Source: Dasypus novemcinctus
Lineage: Eukaryota > Chordata > Mammalia > Cingulata > Dasypodidae
Reading direction: 5' to 3'
Assembly: GCF_030445035.2 (NCBI RefSeq)
Contig: NC_080694.1
Coordinates: forward strand, 68,587,147-68,651,146
DNA length: 64,000 nt
Every line of letters starts with the position of its first letter. The stretch's first letter is position 1. Below, piece after piece: positions 23,901 through 33,308 of this stretch. The translations under genes and the position numbers were made by a program. A model generated the notes under the pieces. That model saw nothing but the letters and a program-made list of their open reading frames with translations. It was not told the DNA's origin and searched no databases.

Positions 23901-24290
23901 CTTAGATTGGTCAGTATTGGCATACAGAAATGCTACTAATTTTTGTACATCAATCTTATAACCTGCCACTTTACTGAACTCATTTATAAGTTCTAGTAGC
24001 TTTGTTGTAGATTTCTCAGGGCTTTTAATGTATAAGATCATGTCATCTGCAAATAGTGAAATCTTTACTTGTTCCTTTCCAATTTGGATGCCTTTTATAT
24101 CTTTTTCTTGCCTAAGTGCATGAGCAAGTACTTCTAACACAATGTTAAAAATGAGTAGTGACAGTGGGCATGCTTGTTTTGTGCCAGGTTTTAGAGGGAA
24201 TGCTTTTAGGATTTCACCATTGAAAATGATATTAGCTGAGGGTTTTTCATAAATACCCTTTATAAAGTTTTTTACTTTGTTCATCAGACT
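20950..24290 (-). mobile_element. L1 LINE, antisense, with reverse transcriptase remnant
   Basis: The longest L1 copy in the window. 20950-21900 is 3' UTR type sequence and 21900-22900 is ORF2 C-terminal sequence. 23784-24284 encodes an uninterrupted stretch of about 166 residues of the reverse transcriptase domain on the minus strand, with the catalytic motif FADDMILYI, the [13 protein letters not shown] motif and [10 protein letters not shown]. Outside this stretch the frame is broken. The element is 5'-truncated near 24290 and split by an insertion at 22938-23438. It is not autonomous. Confidence 0.88.
22938..23438 (-). mobile_element. L1-type insertion inside the L1, with target-site duplication
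   Basis: The phrase aataccatgcagttt occurs at about 22922 and again at 23439 and the host L1 reads straight through if the segment between is removed, so this is a younger insertion. The T run at its left end is a reversed poly(A) tail. The interior is L1 3' end-like (tgattcactcaacataatgt) and includes a C-rich tract at about 23346-23385. Confidence 0.82.
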
Positions 24291-24405
24291 GGGCCATGTC
24301 TTCCTGCTTCTTAGTATGGCTTGTCATTTTTTTGTTGGTGTCTAGGCATTTGTTTCTCTTGATGGGCTTAGTTGATTGGTTAGCTTCTCTTTCTACTCAA
24401 GGGCT

Positions 24406-24438
24406 TTTTGTTGTTGTTGTTGTTGTTGTTGTTGTTGC
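24406..24438. repeat. (TTG)n microsatellite
   Basis: About ten uninterrupted TTG units. The polyglutamine seen in a minus-strand frame across it is this repeat and not a gene. Confidence 0.95.
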
Positions 24439-24484
24439 ATATGTGTGTATGTGTGATATATCCTTGCAGTTGTCTGTGTTCCCT

Positions 24485-24965
24485 TAAAAAAAATTAGGAC
24501 CAGAGAAAAGGAAAGAGATAAAAAGAGAAAATAACTAATAGTAAAAATAATTTTTAAAAGGTACAAGTGGAATTGTACAAGACTTGGAAAATAAATAATT
24601 AACACAAATAAGTAATCACAAGTACAAAGGGATAAGAGTAAAAAAACTGAAGATAACAAATGAAACAAGAAAGAAAACAGAGAAAAATACATAAAATGAG
24701 TTAAAAGGCCAGAATGATGAGAAATGAGGAAAAGAAAAAAAAGAAAGAAAACGGAAAAAAGAGAGAAATAAAAACAAAAAATTGAAGCCTAAATAAAAGG
24801 AGAGGAACAAAAAGAAAAACAGGAAACAGAAGATAGAAAAATGAAAGAAATAGAAGAAATAACATAGGTAGAAAATATAAGTAGAAGAAAAAAAAAGGAA
24901 ACGAAGAAAGGGGAGAGACAACAAGCAAGAAACAAGACAGCAGCAACTAAAAACAATGACAATCA
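24485..24965. repeat. Purine-rich low-complexity tract
   Basis: Some 480 bases of almost pure A and G on the plus strand. The minus-strand frames of 80-116 codons made of Phe, Ser and Leu are a by-product of this composition. No gene. Confidence 0.85.
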
Positions 24966-25832
24966 AGGAAAACCAGCCTTCCCACTTAGGTCCCTAAGGA
25001 GCTTCTCAGGCTTCTGGTGTTCATCAATCTTGCAACCTACCCTCTGCAGGTGATGTACCATGTTTTAGTGAGTAAAATAAGGAGGAAAAAAGAGAAACTT
25101 TAAAAAATGACAGATCCAAGTAAACCTAAAACAAAACAAAAAAAAATGTCTATATATCCCTGTCTTAAGGTATCAGCTGCGTGCCTGATAACCCCAAGGG
25201 CCACTCTCTGGATCAGTTCTCTAAGGAGACCTCATAATAGAGCCAGGGACCTTACATCTGCGAGCCAGGTGGAGGGCCACTGAGCTAAACTGGCCCCACG
25301 GGTTAACTGTGTTCAGAAAGCTGATCTGGCTCTATCTGTCCCCGTCAGGTCAGGATCAAAAGAGGCTCAGCTGGACAAACTGACTGCAAAGAAACCACTC
25401 TCCACCTTCCGTTAGATGCCTCCTCCTCCCAGGGAAATCTCCCTCCCATTCCATTGGCAGCAGCCAGCCAGGGGCTCCACAGAGGCTACTTGCCCTGAGG
25501 GTGGGGTATGTGGGCCATTTCCAGCCTCAGGGGTGAGCAACTCAGTTTTCCTTTGTTACTTATCTTTCCAGTACCCTCCTGGATGACTCAGAGTACCTTC
25601 CCATTCTCTCTATATATCCAAAGTAGCTCCTTCGTTCTTTTAGTGAAAGAGTCAGATTCTGCCTACCTACTTCAATGCCATTTTCCTGTAAGTTCCGTAT
25701 GGTGTTTTAAAATGCTAAGTACTAAGAGGCCTAAATGGTTGTAAGAGTTTTGTATTTACATGAACTAATAAACTGTTAACTAGAACTCACCTGAGAAAAG
25801 TTGTCAAATATATATATCATAATCCCTTAGGT
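24966..25832. other. No gene recognised; tRNA-like SINE scrap
   Basis: Probably old retroelement sequence. A reverse tRNA-like scrap is visible at about 25218-25298 (gagccagggaccttacatc, then cactgagctaaactggcccc), resembling the short SINEs elsewhere. The rest is unassigned. Confidence 0.4.
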
Positions 25833-26145
25833 GTTGGAGAAAACACGGCGCTTACTGGGACACGGAGACTGAAATGACCATAGACAAAGAAAGATTTACT
25901 GAGAAACTCTCCCAATGGAGGGGGCCTGAAGAGCAGTCTTCAGCCCCCCTCTTGTCTATTCCGACATTTTGGAACTTTGGCAGACTAGTGTTTACACCTC
26001 GGGGTCCTGGGAGCAATCTGGGTCTCGTGCTAAACACTCTAGTGGAGTTCTTTTCCACCCCATCATTACAACCAAGTTGAGATTTGTGTCTTGAACAGGA
26101 CACATGATGTTTGTCCACCATGAGGAGGGTCAGCTCCAATATGAA
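25833..26145 (-). mobile_element. Probable solo LTR fragment
   Basis: On the minus strand the stretch ends with a poly(A)-type signal (cagtaaatctttctttg) followed by a short U5-like region finishing tttctccaaca, the layout of a retroviral LTR 3' end. The 5' boundary and any target-site duplication are not clear. Family unknown. Confidence 0.45.
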
Positions 26146-27077
26146 ACCCTTGGTGCCTCCCAGGGATATTTTTTCTCTGTGGAAGCCAGCTGAAATAAGT
26201 ACTGGTTAATAGAGTTGTTTATATTTTCTTTATGCTTACTAAATTTTATTGTTCATTTTAGAAGTTTGTCAGTGTCTCCAAATGTGACTTTTTATTTGTC
26301 TATTAATTTACATATTTGGAGTTGATGTTTCCAGGTATATACAAATATAAAATGATCATGGCTTCCTCATGAATTGGCAGTGTTCTCAGTATGAAATGTC
26401 ATAACACTTCTTATCTTACAGTCTACCTTCTCAGACAGTAATATAGCCACCACAGCTTTGTTTTGTTATGTTTTCCATGGTATCATTTTAAATCCTTTTC
26501 CTTACATCTTATTGTATCCCAATATTTAATATGTATCTCTTTTAAACAGCTTAGCATCATTTTTCATCTAGTCAATCTTTGTTGTTAAATTGGCATATTA
26601 ACCTGTTTTCTTTCGTTTTAATTTAAATTGAAGAAAATTCACTCTCTGTAATGTACAGTTCTATGGATTTTCACAAAAGCCTAGAGTTGTATTTCCACAA
26701 CGATAATAAAGAAAACAACAGTTCTGTCTCCTACAAGTTCGCACCATGGTGTACCCAAGCCCTGAGAAGTACTAATGTGTTTTCCATCCCTCTAGTTTTG
26801 CCTTTTGTAGAACATCAAGGAATTAGAATTATACCATCTGTCAGCTTTTGGGTTTGGGTTCTTTTACTTATCAAAATGTATTTGAGATTCACCAATTTTG
26901 TTGTGAAAATCAATAGTTCATTTCTTTTTATAGCATTTGTGTGGATATATCAGTTTGTTTTTCTATTCATCAGTTTTTGGATATCTGGCCTATTCCCCTA
27001 CCTTGAAAATTATGAATAAATCTGCAAAAAACATTTGTGTATAGATTTTTGTATGAGCATAATTGTTAATTTCTTTT

Positions 27078-27433
27078 TTTTAAATTTATCTCCCCTTCCT
27101 CCATTGTCTGCTCTCTGTGTACATTCCTTGTGTGTTCTTCTGCATCTGCTTGCATTATCTGGTGGCACTGGAAAACTGCACCTCTTTTTTTTTCCATCAT
27201 CTTGCTGCATCAGCACTCCATGTGTGTGGTGCCACTCCTGGGTGGGCTGCGCTTTTTTCATGTGGGGCAGCTCTCCTTGCACTGGGTGCCCCTGTGTGGC
27301 AGGGCACTCCTTGCACATGGCAGCACTGAGCATGGACCAGCTTACCACATGAGTCAGGAGGCCCTAGAGATCAAAACCTGGACCCTCCATATGGTAGACA
27401 GATGCTCTATCAGTTGAGCCAGGGCCACTTCTC
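27078..27433 (-). mobile_element. DAS-type SINE
   Basis: Reverse-complement SINE from a T-rich tail to the tRNA-like head (atcagttgagccagggcc). The exact 14-bp target-site duplication tgttaatttctttt is at 27064-27077 and 27434-27447. Confidence 0.92.
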
Positions 27434-27661
27434 TGTTAATTTCTTTTAAATACTTAGAAGTGGGATTGCTGGATCATACTGTAAATATATATTCAATTTT
27501 ATTTTCCAAAATAGTTGCAACATTTTGCATTATCACCCCAATATATGAGGTCCAGTTGTTCTACATGGTTGTCAGTATTTGATATTGTCAGGTTTGGAGA
27601 AATTTTTTGTAAAAGAATGCTTTGAGAAGTGTGTAGAAGTATCGCATCATTGGGGTTTTTT

Positions 27662-28048
27662 TGTTGTTTTTTTTAAAGATTTTATTTATTTATTTCTCTC
27701 CCCTTCGCCCCCCCATCCCGGTTGTCTGTTCTCTGTGTCCATTTGCTGAGTCTCCTTTGTCCGCCGCACAGGAATCTGTGTTTCTTTTTGCTGTCATCTT
27801 GTTGTGTCATTTGTCCATGTGGGCGGCACCATTCTTAGGTAGGCTGCACTTTCTTTGGCATTGGGTAGCTCTCCTTACAGGGCACACTCCTTGTGCATGG
27901 GGCTCCCCTATGCAGCAGGGCACTCCTTGTGCACATCAGCACTGCACATGGGCCAGCTCCACATGGGTCGAGGAGGCCCAGGGTTTGAACCGCGGACCTC
28001 CCATGTGGTAGATGGAGGCCCTAACCACTGGGCCAAGTCCACTTCCCA
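27662..28048 (-). mobile_element. DAS-type SINE, near full length
   Basis: Reverse-complement SINE with the standard body and a head ending cactgggccaagtccac. The flanks atcattggggtttt and atcatggtttt look like a slightly diverged target-site duplication. Confidence 0.9.
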
Positions 28049-29120
28049 AATCATGGTTTTAATTTGCAGTTCCTTAAAGGTTAATGATGTTGAACTTCTC
28101 TTCATGTGTTTATTTACTCCCCTGCATCAATTTTTGGTGAAGTGTCTGTTCAAATATTTTACCCATTATTCATGTATTTTTCTCTACTGTTGACTTTTTG
28201 AGAGTTCTATACATATTCTAGAAACAAATTCTTCATCAAAATGTGAGAAGGGTTAAAATCTCCAACTATAATTGTGGGTTTGTCTATTTGTCCTTTAATA
28301 CAATCAACTTTTGTTTCATGCCTTTGGAACTCTGTTGTTAGGTCCATATATATACAGCTTTTTTATGTCTTCTTGCAGAATTGAGCCCCTGTCATTTTAG
28401 AGTGTCCTTTTTTTATCTGTGAAAATATTCTTTGTTTTGTAGTCCACTTTTTCTGAGATTAGTACAGCTACTCCACAGCCCTTTTGGTTGTTGTATACAA
28501 GGTATATTCATTTCCCTTCTTTTACTTTTCACCTATTTATGTTTTAGATTTAAATTGGGTTTCTTCTAGATAGTGTGTAGTCATGTTTTATTCTTTCATC
28601 CTACTTGATCTTTGTCTTTTAGTTGATGTGGTTAGACCACTCATATTTAATGTGATTATTGATATGGTTAAATTTCAATCTACCTCCTTCCTAGCTGTTT
28701 CTACTTGCTCCATGTGTTTCTTTTTTCATATTTTTCTGTTACTTCATGGCCTACTTGAGTATTTTCATGACTCCATTTTATCTCCACATTTGGCATATTA
28801 TTTAATATCTCTTCTTGTAATTCTTCAGTGTTTTTCCAAAGGTTTTCTATATACATCTTTAACTAATCAATTTCTACCTTCAATCCCTATTGTACTATTT
28901 CATGAAGAGTAATAACAGCCTTACAATTGCATATTCTCAATTCCTCCCTCTCATCCTTTCTGATATAGTTTGGACACATCTTGCTTTTATATATGCTATA
29001 AATATATGACACATTGCTACTATTTTTTCCTTTCAGGAATTAACTTTTAGAACAAGTAAAGATAAGAAACATACATTTAATTTTACATTAATTTATTCCA
29101 GCACTCTTTATTCCCTGGTA

Positions 29121-29759
29121 TAGAATCAAGTTTCTTTATGGTATCATACCATTATAGTCTTTCTACCTATACAGTTTCCTTTAATATTGATCACAGTAGA
29201 GATCTTCACTGGCGGCACAAGCTTCACCATCCAGCTGAGACAGGACAGTGTGAAGGGCTTGTGATGAAGCATTCGGACTTCTTCCCAGACCCCCCATCTC
29301 AGGACATGGGTGCAAAGCCCAGAAGGCACATAACACCATTCCAGGGAGCTGGAGCACAGGCACAGGACCTCCCCGGTCTGGGTTCTTGCTCTAAAGAAGG
29401 ACCTGAAATCCAGCAGCTCAGCACCCCCTTGTTACAAACACAGAACCTCATGGTCCACCCAGACCTTCTGGATCCTTATGGGAAGCACAATTTCAACTCC
29501 CTCCAAGACAAGAGCAATCCAGGCTAAGACCCCATTGCCCACCTGTGGATCTACACTAGGGTCTTTTGTACAAATCCAAGGGCTTGGCCTGCTGCCAACA
29601 TTGGGGTCAGTGAAGCTGGTTAAGGGGAGAGAGGGAGAGAGGCAGGAAGGGAAGGACCAAATCACCAGGAATTAATTAAAGTAGAAACTGTCAGTCCTGC
29701 TCAGTGTGATGCCCACATGGACAGAGCACCAATTGGACATAGGCCTGTCCACCCTCACT
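29121..29759. other. No gene recognised (downstream of the class I gene)
   Basis: Single-copy-looking sequence 3' of the MHC class I gene. Plus-strand frames of up to 129 codons have no recognisable domain. Confidence 0.4.
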
Positions 29760-32607
29760 CCTCACAGCATCACTCAGCACAGCAGACACATGGGTTTTGG
29801 AAAGTTCTCGGGGCATTTTATTTCCTCTTTCTTGTTTAAGAATTTTCCTCTTCCTCAATTGATTCCTCAGTCCCACCTAATACCAAGACTCTGTAAAAGC
29901 AAAAATCATCCCAGGTTCTCATTTTCAAGGGAAGCAGGAAGGGGCAGCTCAGGGCACCATGAAGTAAGACAGGGCTGTGGACATTCCACACCCAGCTCTC
30001 CTGAGCAGGATGGTTGGTCAGGGCAGGGAACACAGGTTAGTGTGGGGGCAGGGGGCAAGCTACCTCCCCATCCTCCAGTATACAACAGGAATGCGGACAC
30101 ACAGATGCCAGCTGAGGAAGGAAAGTCTTCACATCCCAAAGGAAAGGGGTCTTGAAGTCACACGAGGGGTGTGAACAACTCTTGAATTTCTCCATCCCCC
30201 AAGAGGCAGCTTTGTCACGCTACAGAAAAAAACAATCAAGAGCACGTTCAGGTCGTCTCTGTAAATGCTGACGTCGTGATCAGCCCTCCACAGTCCTCAT
30301 GTCCATGTCCAAGGAATCCCCAGGACCCAGGTGTGTCCTCTCAGCCCAACCCCTCTCTGCTTTCAGGTCCTCTAGGATCTCATCTCCAGAAGCCTCCAGA
30401 GACACATCAGAGCCCTGGGCACTGTCGCTGGCTGGAGAGGAACAAACACAGGGTCTGGTCAGAGCCACAGGGAGATGTGAGTCAAGGAGTGACGAGGGGT
30501 GAGCTGCCCCGTGGGCTCTGTCTATACTCCCCAAAGCCTCAAGTCAGCCTTGACCCTCCACACCACCTCCCCCTCCATCCCCCACTTACAAGCAGCCTGA
30601 GCGTAGATCCCTCGTTTTCCACCTGTGGAAAAACAACTAGTAAGAACAGGACAGGAGGACCTGAGAACTAGTCCTGGATCCAGGGAAGATTCCAGAACCA
30701 TGACTGCAGACCCAGGGCAGGATCAGGAAACAGGAGGTGGGGGATGTGTGGGCTGGACCTTCTGCCCTCCTGGAGGTCTGTCCTCAGCAGCTCCTTCCCT
30801 CTGACTGCTGGGAACAGGGGCCTCCACGTCATGACTGGGGACATTGTCCTACTTCTCTCACAGGTTTATAAAGTAAGTGTAGTAACAGGCCCAGACTGGA
30901 TGGGCACATGTGTGAGGAGGGGCTTCACGGTACCAGGAAGGGGCAGGGCACACTGCTACCCGGGCTGGAAACCCCCCTGGACAAGAAACCTCAGACCCGC
31001 CCCTCCCCTACCTGAGCTCTTCCTCCTCCAGATCAGAACTGCAGCCACCACGGACACTCCAAGGATGACCAGGGCAGCCACGATTCCCACGATGAGGATG
31101 ATGGGCTGTGAAGGCGGCTCTGAGAAGGGGGAAGGTCAGGGGCCCTGACCCCAGGCTCAGCCCTGACCCTGCTGGAGGAGCTCAGAAGGGCTCCTGCTTC
31201 CCTAGAAGAGGACCCACCTCCTCCCACTTACCCCATCTCAGGGTGAGGGGCTGGGGCAGCCCCTCGTGCTGCACGTGGCACGTGTATCTCTCTTCCTCCC
31301 CAGAAGGCACCACCACAGCCGCCCACTTCTGGAAGGTTCCGTCCCCCGCAGGCCTGGTCTCCACAATCTCCATGTCCTGGGTCTGGTCTTCCCCTTCCCG
31401 CTGCCAGGTCAGCGTGATCTCCGCGGGGTAGAAGCCCAGGGCCCAGCACCTCAGGGTGACCCCACGGTCAGGGATGGGGTGGTGGGTCACATGTGTCTTT
31501 TGGGGGGTCTGCGGGAAGGTCAGAAACTTCAGGAACTTTCCATTTCTCTCCTGGCCATCCTAGCAGCGTTCATGTGACCACCAGGAATGGACAGGACATT
31601 TGGGGTTGGGGCGCCTCGCCCCCCTGTACCTGTGCGCAGCAGCGTCTCCTTCCCGCTCTCCAGGTATCTCTGCAGGTCCTCCACGCACTGCCTCTCCAGG
31701 TAGGCTCTAGAGTGCTCTGCATCACGGGCCTCCTCCCACTTGCGCCCTGTGATCTGCGCCGCCGTGTCCGCCGCCGTCCAGGAGCGCAGGTCCTCGCTGA
31801 GGGCGATGAAGTCCGCGGCGCCGTCGTAGGCGTGTTGAAAGTACCCGCGGAGGAGGCGCCCGTCGGGGCCCATGTAGCAGCCAGACATCAGCGGGAGGGT
31901 GTGAGACCCTGGCCCCGACCCGAGGTCAGCCCTGCCCACCAGGTCCCACCCATGACCGGCCACCCCGTTGGCTCGGTCAGGTATTTTCCTCCGCCCCCCT
32001 GTTCACTCCGCCCCCAGCGCAGGCTGGTCCTGGCTGGTCTGGTATAAACTGAAAACGAAACGGAGGAAAAGTCCCTCCCGCGATCCCGGGTGGGGGTCCC
32101 GGGTCCCGCAGCCTTGGGGTGCAGTGGGGACCCGAGACTCGGGGCAACCCCGGCCCCCGCCTGGCTCACCGGCCTCGCTCTGGTTGTAGGAGCCGCGGAG
32201 GGTCCGCAGGTTTACCCGGGAAGTCTGTGCCTCGTCCTTTTCCACCCGCGTCTCCCGCTCCCAGTACTCGGGCCCCTCCTGCTCCGCCCACGGCGCCCGC
32301 GGCTCCATCCTCGGACTCGCCGCGTCGCTGTCGAACCGCACGAACTGCGTGTCGTCCACGCAGCCCACGGCGAGGTAGTGGGTGTCCCCGCGCTCGGGCC
32401 GGGACACGATGGTGCTGAAATACCTGAGGGAGTGGGGGCCTGGGGGGGGGGGGCGGGCACGGCGTGGGGGTCGCGGCTTCCGGGGTCCTGCCCCCACCCA
32501 GGTCCCCTCACCCCTCCGGGCAGCCCCCCGACCCCGCGCTCACCCGCCCGGGTCGGGGTCAGGGCCAGGGCCCCCGAGAGCAGCAGGAGGAGGGTCCCCG
32601 GCGCCAT
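29760..32607 (-). CDS. MHC class I heavy-chain gene (non-classical or pseudogene)
   Basis: A complete class I layout on the minus strand: leader 32544-32607, alpha1 32170-32439, alpha2 31630-31908, alpha3 31232-31508, transmembrane 31012-31119, tail exons 30590-30622 and 30280-30431, and a 3' UTR to about 29760. All introns from exon 1 to exon 7 keep GT-AG ends and phase 1 junctions. The product would be the beta2-microglobulin-associated heavy chain that presents peptides at the cell surface. Two faults are visible. Exon 4 is 277 bp instead of 276, one extra base in its first codons, which shifts the frame and gives a stop after about 13 residues. The donor that normally ends exon 7 reads ATGAGA instead of GTGAGA, so the tail runs on to a stop at 30280. 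Without the extra base the protein would be a membrane class I chain. It may be a pseudogene, a gene for a short alpha1-alpha2 product, or a homopolymer sequencing error. Confidence 0.9.
29817..29822 (-). terminator. Poly(A) signal of the class I gene
   Basis: AATAAA on the minus strand (tttatt on plus), some 460 bases past the predicted stop and within a 3' UTR that resembles other mammalian class I 3' UTRs, for example around cttcatggtgccctgagctg. Confidence 0.6.
30280..30431 (-). CDS. Class I exon 7 (cytoplasmic tail, extended)
   Basis: Starts after a CAG acceptor and encodes [13 protein letters not shown], the standard serine-containing class I tail. At the position where the usual exon 7 donor lies the sequence is ATGAGA, so no GT is available. 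The frame continues through [11 protein letters not shown] and on to a stop at 30280-30282, giving a tail roughly 35 residues longer than usual. An exon 8-like acceptor (CTGTAG) remains near 30220, as in classical genes. Confidence 0.75.
30590..30622 (-). CDS. Class I exon 6 (cytoplasmic tail)
   Basis: A 33-bp exon, the standard length, with a CAG acceptor and a GTAAGT donor. It encodes [10 protein letters not shown], including the tail tyrosine used for endocytic sorting in classical class I molecules. Confidence 0.85.
31012..31119 (-). CDS. Class I exon 5 (connecting peptide and transmembrane)
   Basis: 108 bp, against 117 in HLA-A. It encodes a short connecting peptide (EPPSQP), a hydrophobic span of about 25 residues ([19 protein letters not shown] and on) and a stop-transfer WRRKSS. 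Acceptor CTCAG and donor GTAGGG are in place and the phase is kept. Confidence 0.9.
31232..31508 (-). CDS. Class I exon 4 (alpha3 immunoglobulin domain), frameshifted
   Basis: Encodes a C1-type Ig domain: [19 protein letters not shown] with the first disulphide cysteine, the CD8-contact loop [13 protein letters not shown] and [10 protein letters not shown] with the second cysteine. Donor GTAAGT. The length is 277 bp, one more than the canonical 276. The extra base is in the AAAAG region right after the DPPK codons (near 31500), so the alpha3 frame is out of phase with exon 3. Read as it stands, the protein ends after [13 protein letters not shown]. Confidence 0.88.
31630..31908 (-). CDS. Class I exon 3 (alpha2 domain)
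   Basis: 279 bp, one codon longer than usual. The domain starts [11 protein letters not shown] and ends [10 protein letters not shown]. It has the disulphide cysteines 101 and 164, Thr143, Lys146, Trp147, Tyr159 and Tyr171. An extra residue lies near position 121 (DGAADFIAL). Position 167, tryptophan in most classical molecules, is Asp (CVEDL). Numbering follows HLA-A by alignment in my head. Confidence 0.9.
32170..32439 (-). CDS. Class I exon 2 (alpha1 domain)
   Basis: Exactly 270 bp, open throughout, [15 protein letters not shown] to NQSEA. Tyr7 and Tyr59 of the peptide groove are kept, and the N-glycosylation site NQS at 86-88 is kept. Tyr84, which holds the peptide C terminus in classical molecules, is Ser, and Tyr27 is Cys. 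The acceptor follows a long C run (G run on plus at 32442-32453). Confidence 0.93.
32544..32607 (-). CDS. Class I exon 1 (signal peptide)
   Basis: 64 bp, as in HLA genes. It starts at an ATG in a good context (GGCCATGGCG) and encodes the leader [20 protein letters not shown], then a GTGAGC donor. The leader directs the chain to the ER. Confidence 0.92.
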
Positions 32608-32830
32608 GGCCGGACCCCCGGGTCTGGCCGAACCTGAGTCCCGGCGGGTCGGGGCGGGCTCTGGATGGGCCGCGGGGCCGGCGATTGGCTTCTCCAGAAC
32701 CGGGCCCGCAATGGGATGCAGCCTGGGCCCGCGTCACGAGGGTCGGGGCAGAAGGACCTGACTCGGACTGGGAGAAAAAGTGAAACTGCGGGGACCGGGG
32801 GCTCCCCAGCTCAGCCTTCCCGCCCCACAC
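32608..32830 (-). promoter_or_regulatory. MHC class I promoter
   Basis: On the minus strand, in the order known for class I promoters, there are: a kappaB-like enhancer A remnant (GGGGAGCCCC, 32797-32806), an interferon response element (AGTTTCACTTTTTCTCCC, about 32771-32788), a CRE-like X2 site (CGTGACGC, about 32731-32738), a reversed Y-type box (CCCATTG, about 32708-32714) and a CCAAT box (AGCCAATCG, about 32682-32690). The kappaB site differs from the GGGGATTCCCC consensus. The region suggests inducibility by interferon and the NLRC5 enhanceosome, known for the family. Confidence 0.82.
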
Positions 32831-33308
32831 GCCAGCCTCGGGGGATATCCTGAGAGCAAGACCGGTCCTGGACTGACCCGCTGACCCCTCCCCTGCACCG
32901 AGCACTCTGTCACCCCTGTCAGTGAGGCCTGGTCCTGACTCTTAATTGCTTACAAATTAGTGAGGACCCCAAGGAGATTTTATGTGGCTTATAGCTGTTC
33001 GTATTGACTATATTAGAAATTAAAACAAAATTTTAAATTATTAGCTTTCACCACAAAATTTGATATCTATAGAATTTTCATAAGTGCCCTTTATCACCTT
33101 GAAGAAGTTGCCTTTGTTCCTAGTTTATTGAGAAATTTTATTATCAAAGATGTTTAATTTTAAATGCTTTTTCTGCATTGAGTTTATATTATTGTTATTC
33201 TATGTTCTGATAAATGATAAATTAGATTAATTTTCATATATTCATCCCAGCTTGCATCATGGATAAACGTTCTTGGTTGTGATGTATTATCCTTTTAAAA
33301 TGATTTTG
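32831..33308 (-). mobile_element. Spacer with L1 fragment, antisense
   Basis: From about 33000 the sequence resembles antisense L1 ORF2 (aagtgccctttatcacctt at about 33080). The first part, 32831-32990, is class I upstream DNA with no further feature seen. Confidence 0.55.

Larger units (their letters stand above)
26200..29120 (-). mobile_element. Old L1 fragments, antisense, split by two SINEs
   Basis: Reverse-complement L1 sequence. 28230-29050 resembles the antisense of the ORF2 endonuclease region (aaaatctccaactataattg at about 28255). 26200-27060 resembles older L1 ORF2 and 3' sequence. DAS-SINEs sit at 27078-27433 and 27662-28048. No frame longer than about 120 codons survives. Confidence 0.65.
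31870..32780. promoter_or_regulatory. CpG island over class I promoter and exons 1-3
   Basis: Dense CpG from the promoter through alpha1 and most of alpha2, as in other mammalian class I genes. The surroundings on both sides are CpG-poor. Survival of CpGs suggests the promoter has been unmethylated in the germ line. Confidence 0.7.

Noticed and set aside
24616-24966. Minus-strand frame of 116 codons rich in Phe, Ser and Leu, resembling a membrane protein
   Set aside because: It is the complement of a purine-only tract and has no complexity. Composition explains it.
29138-29527. Plus-strand frame of 129 codons downstream of the class I gene
   Set aside because: No domain, no splice evidence and no similarity I recognise; probably non-coding flank.
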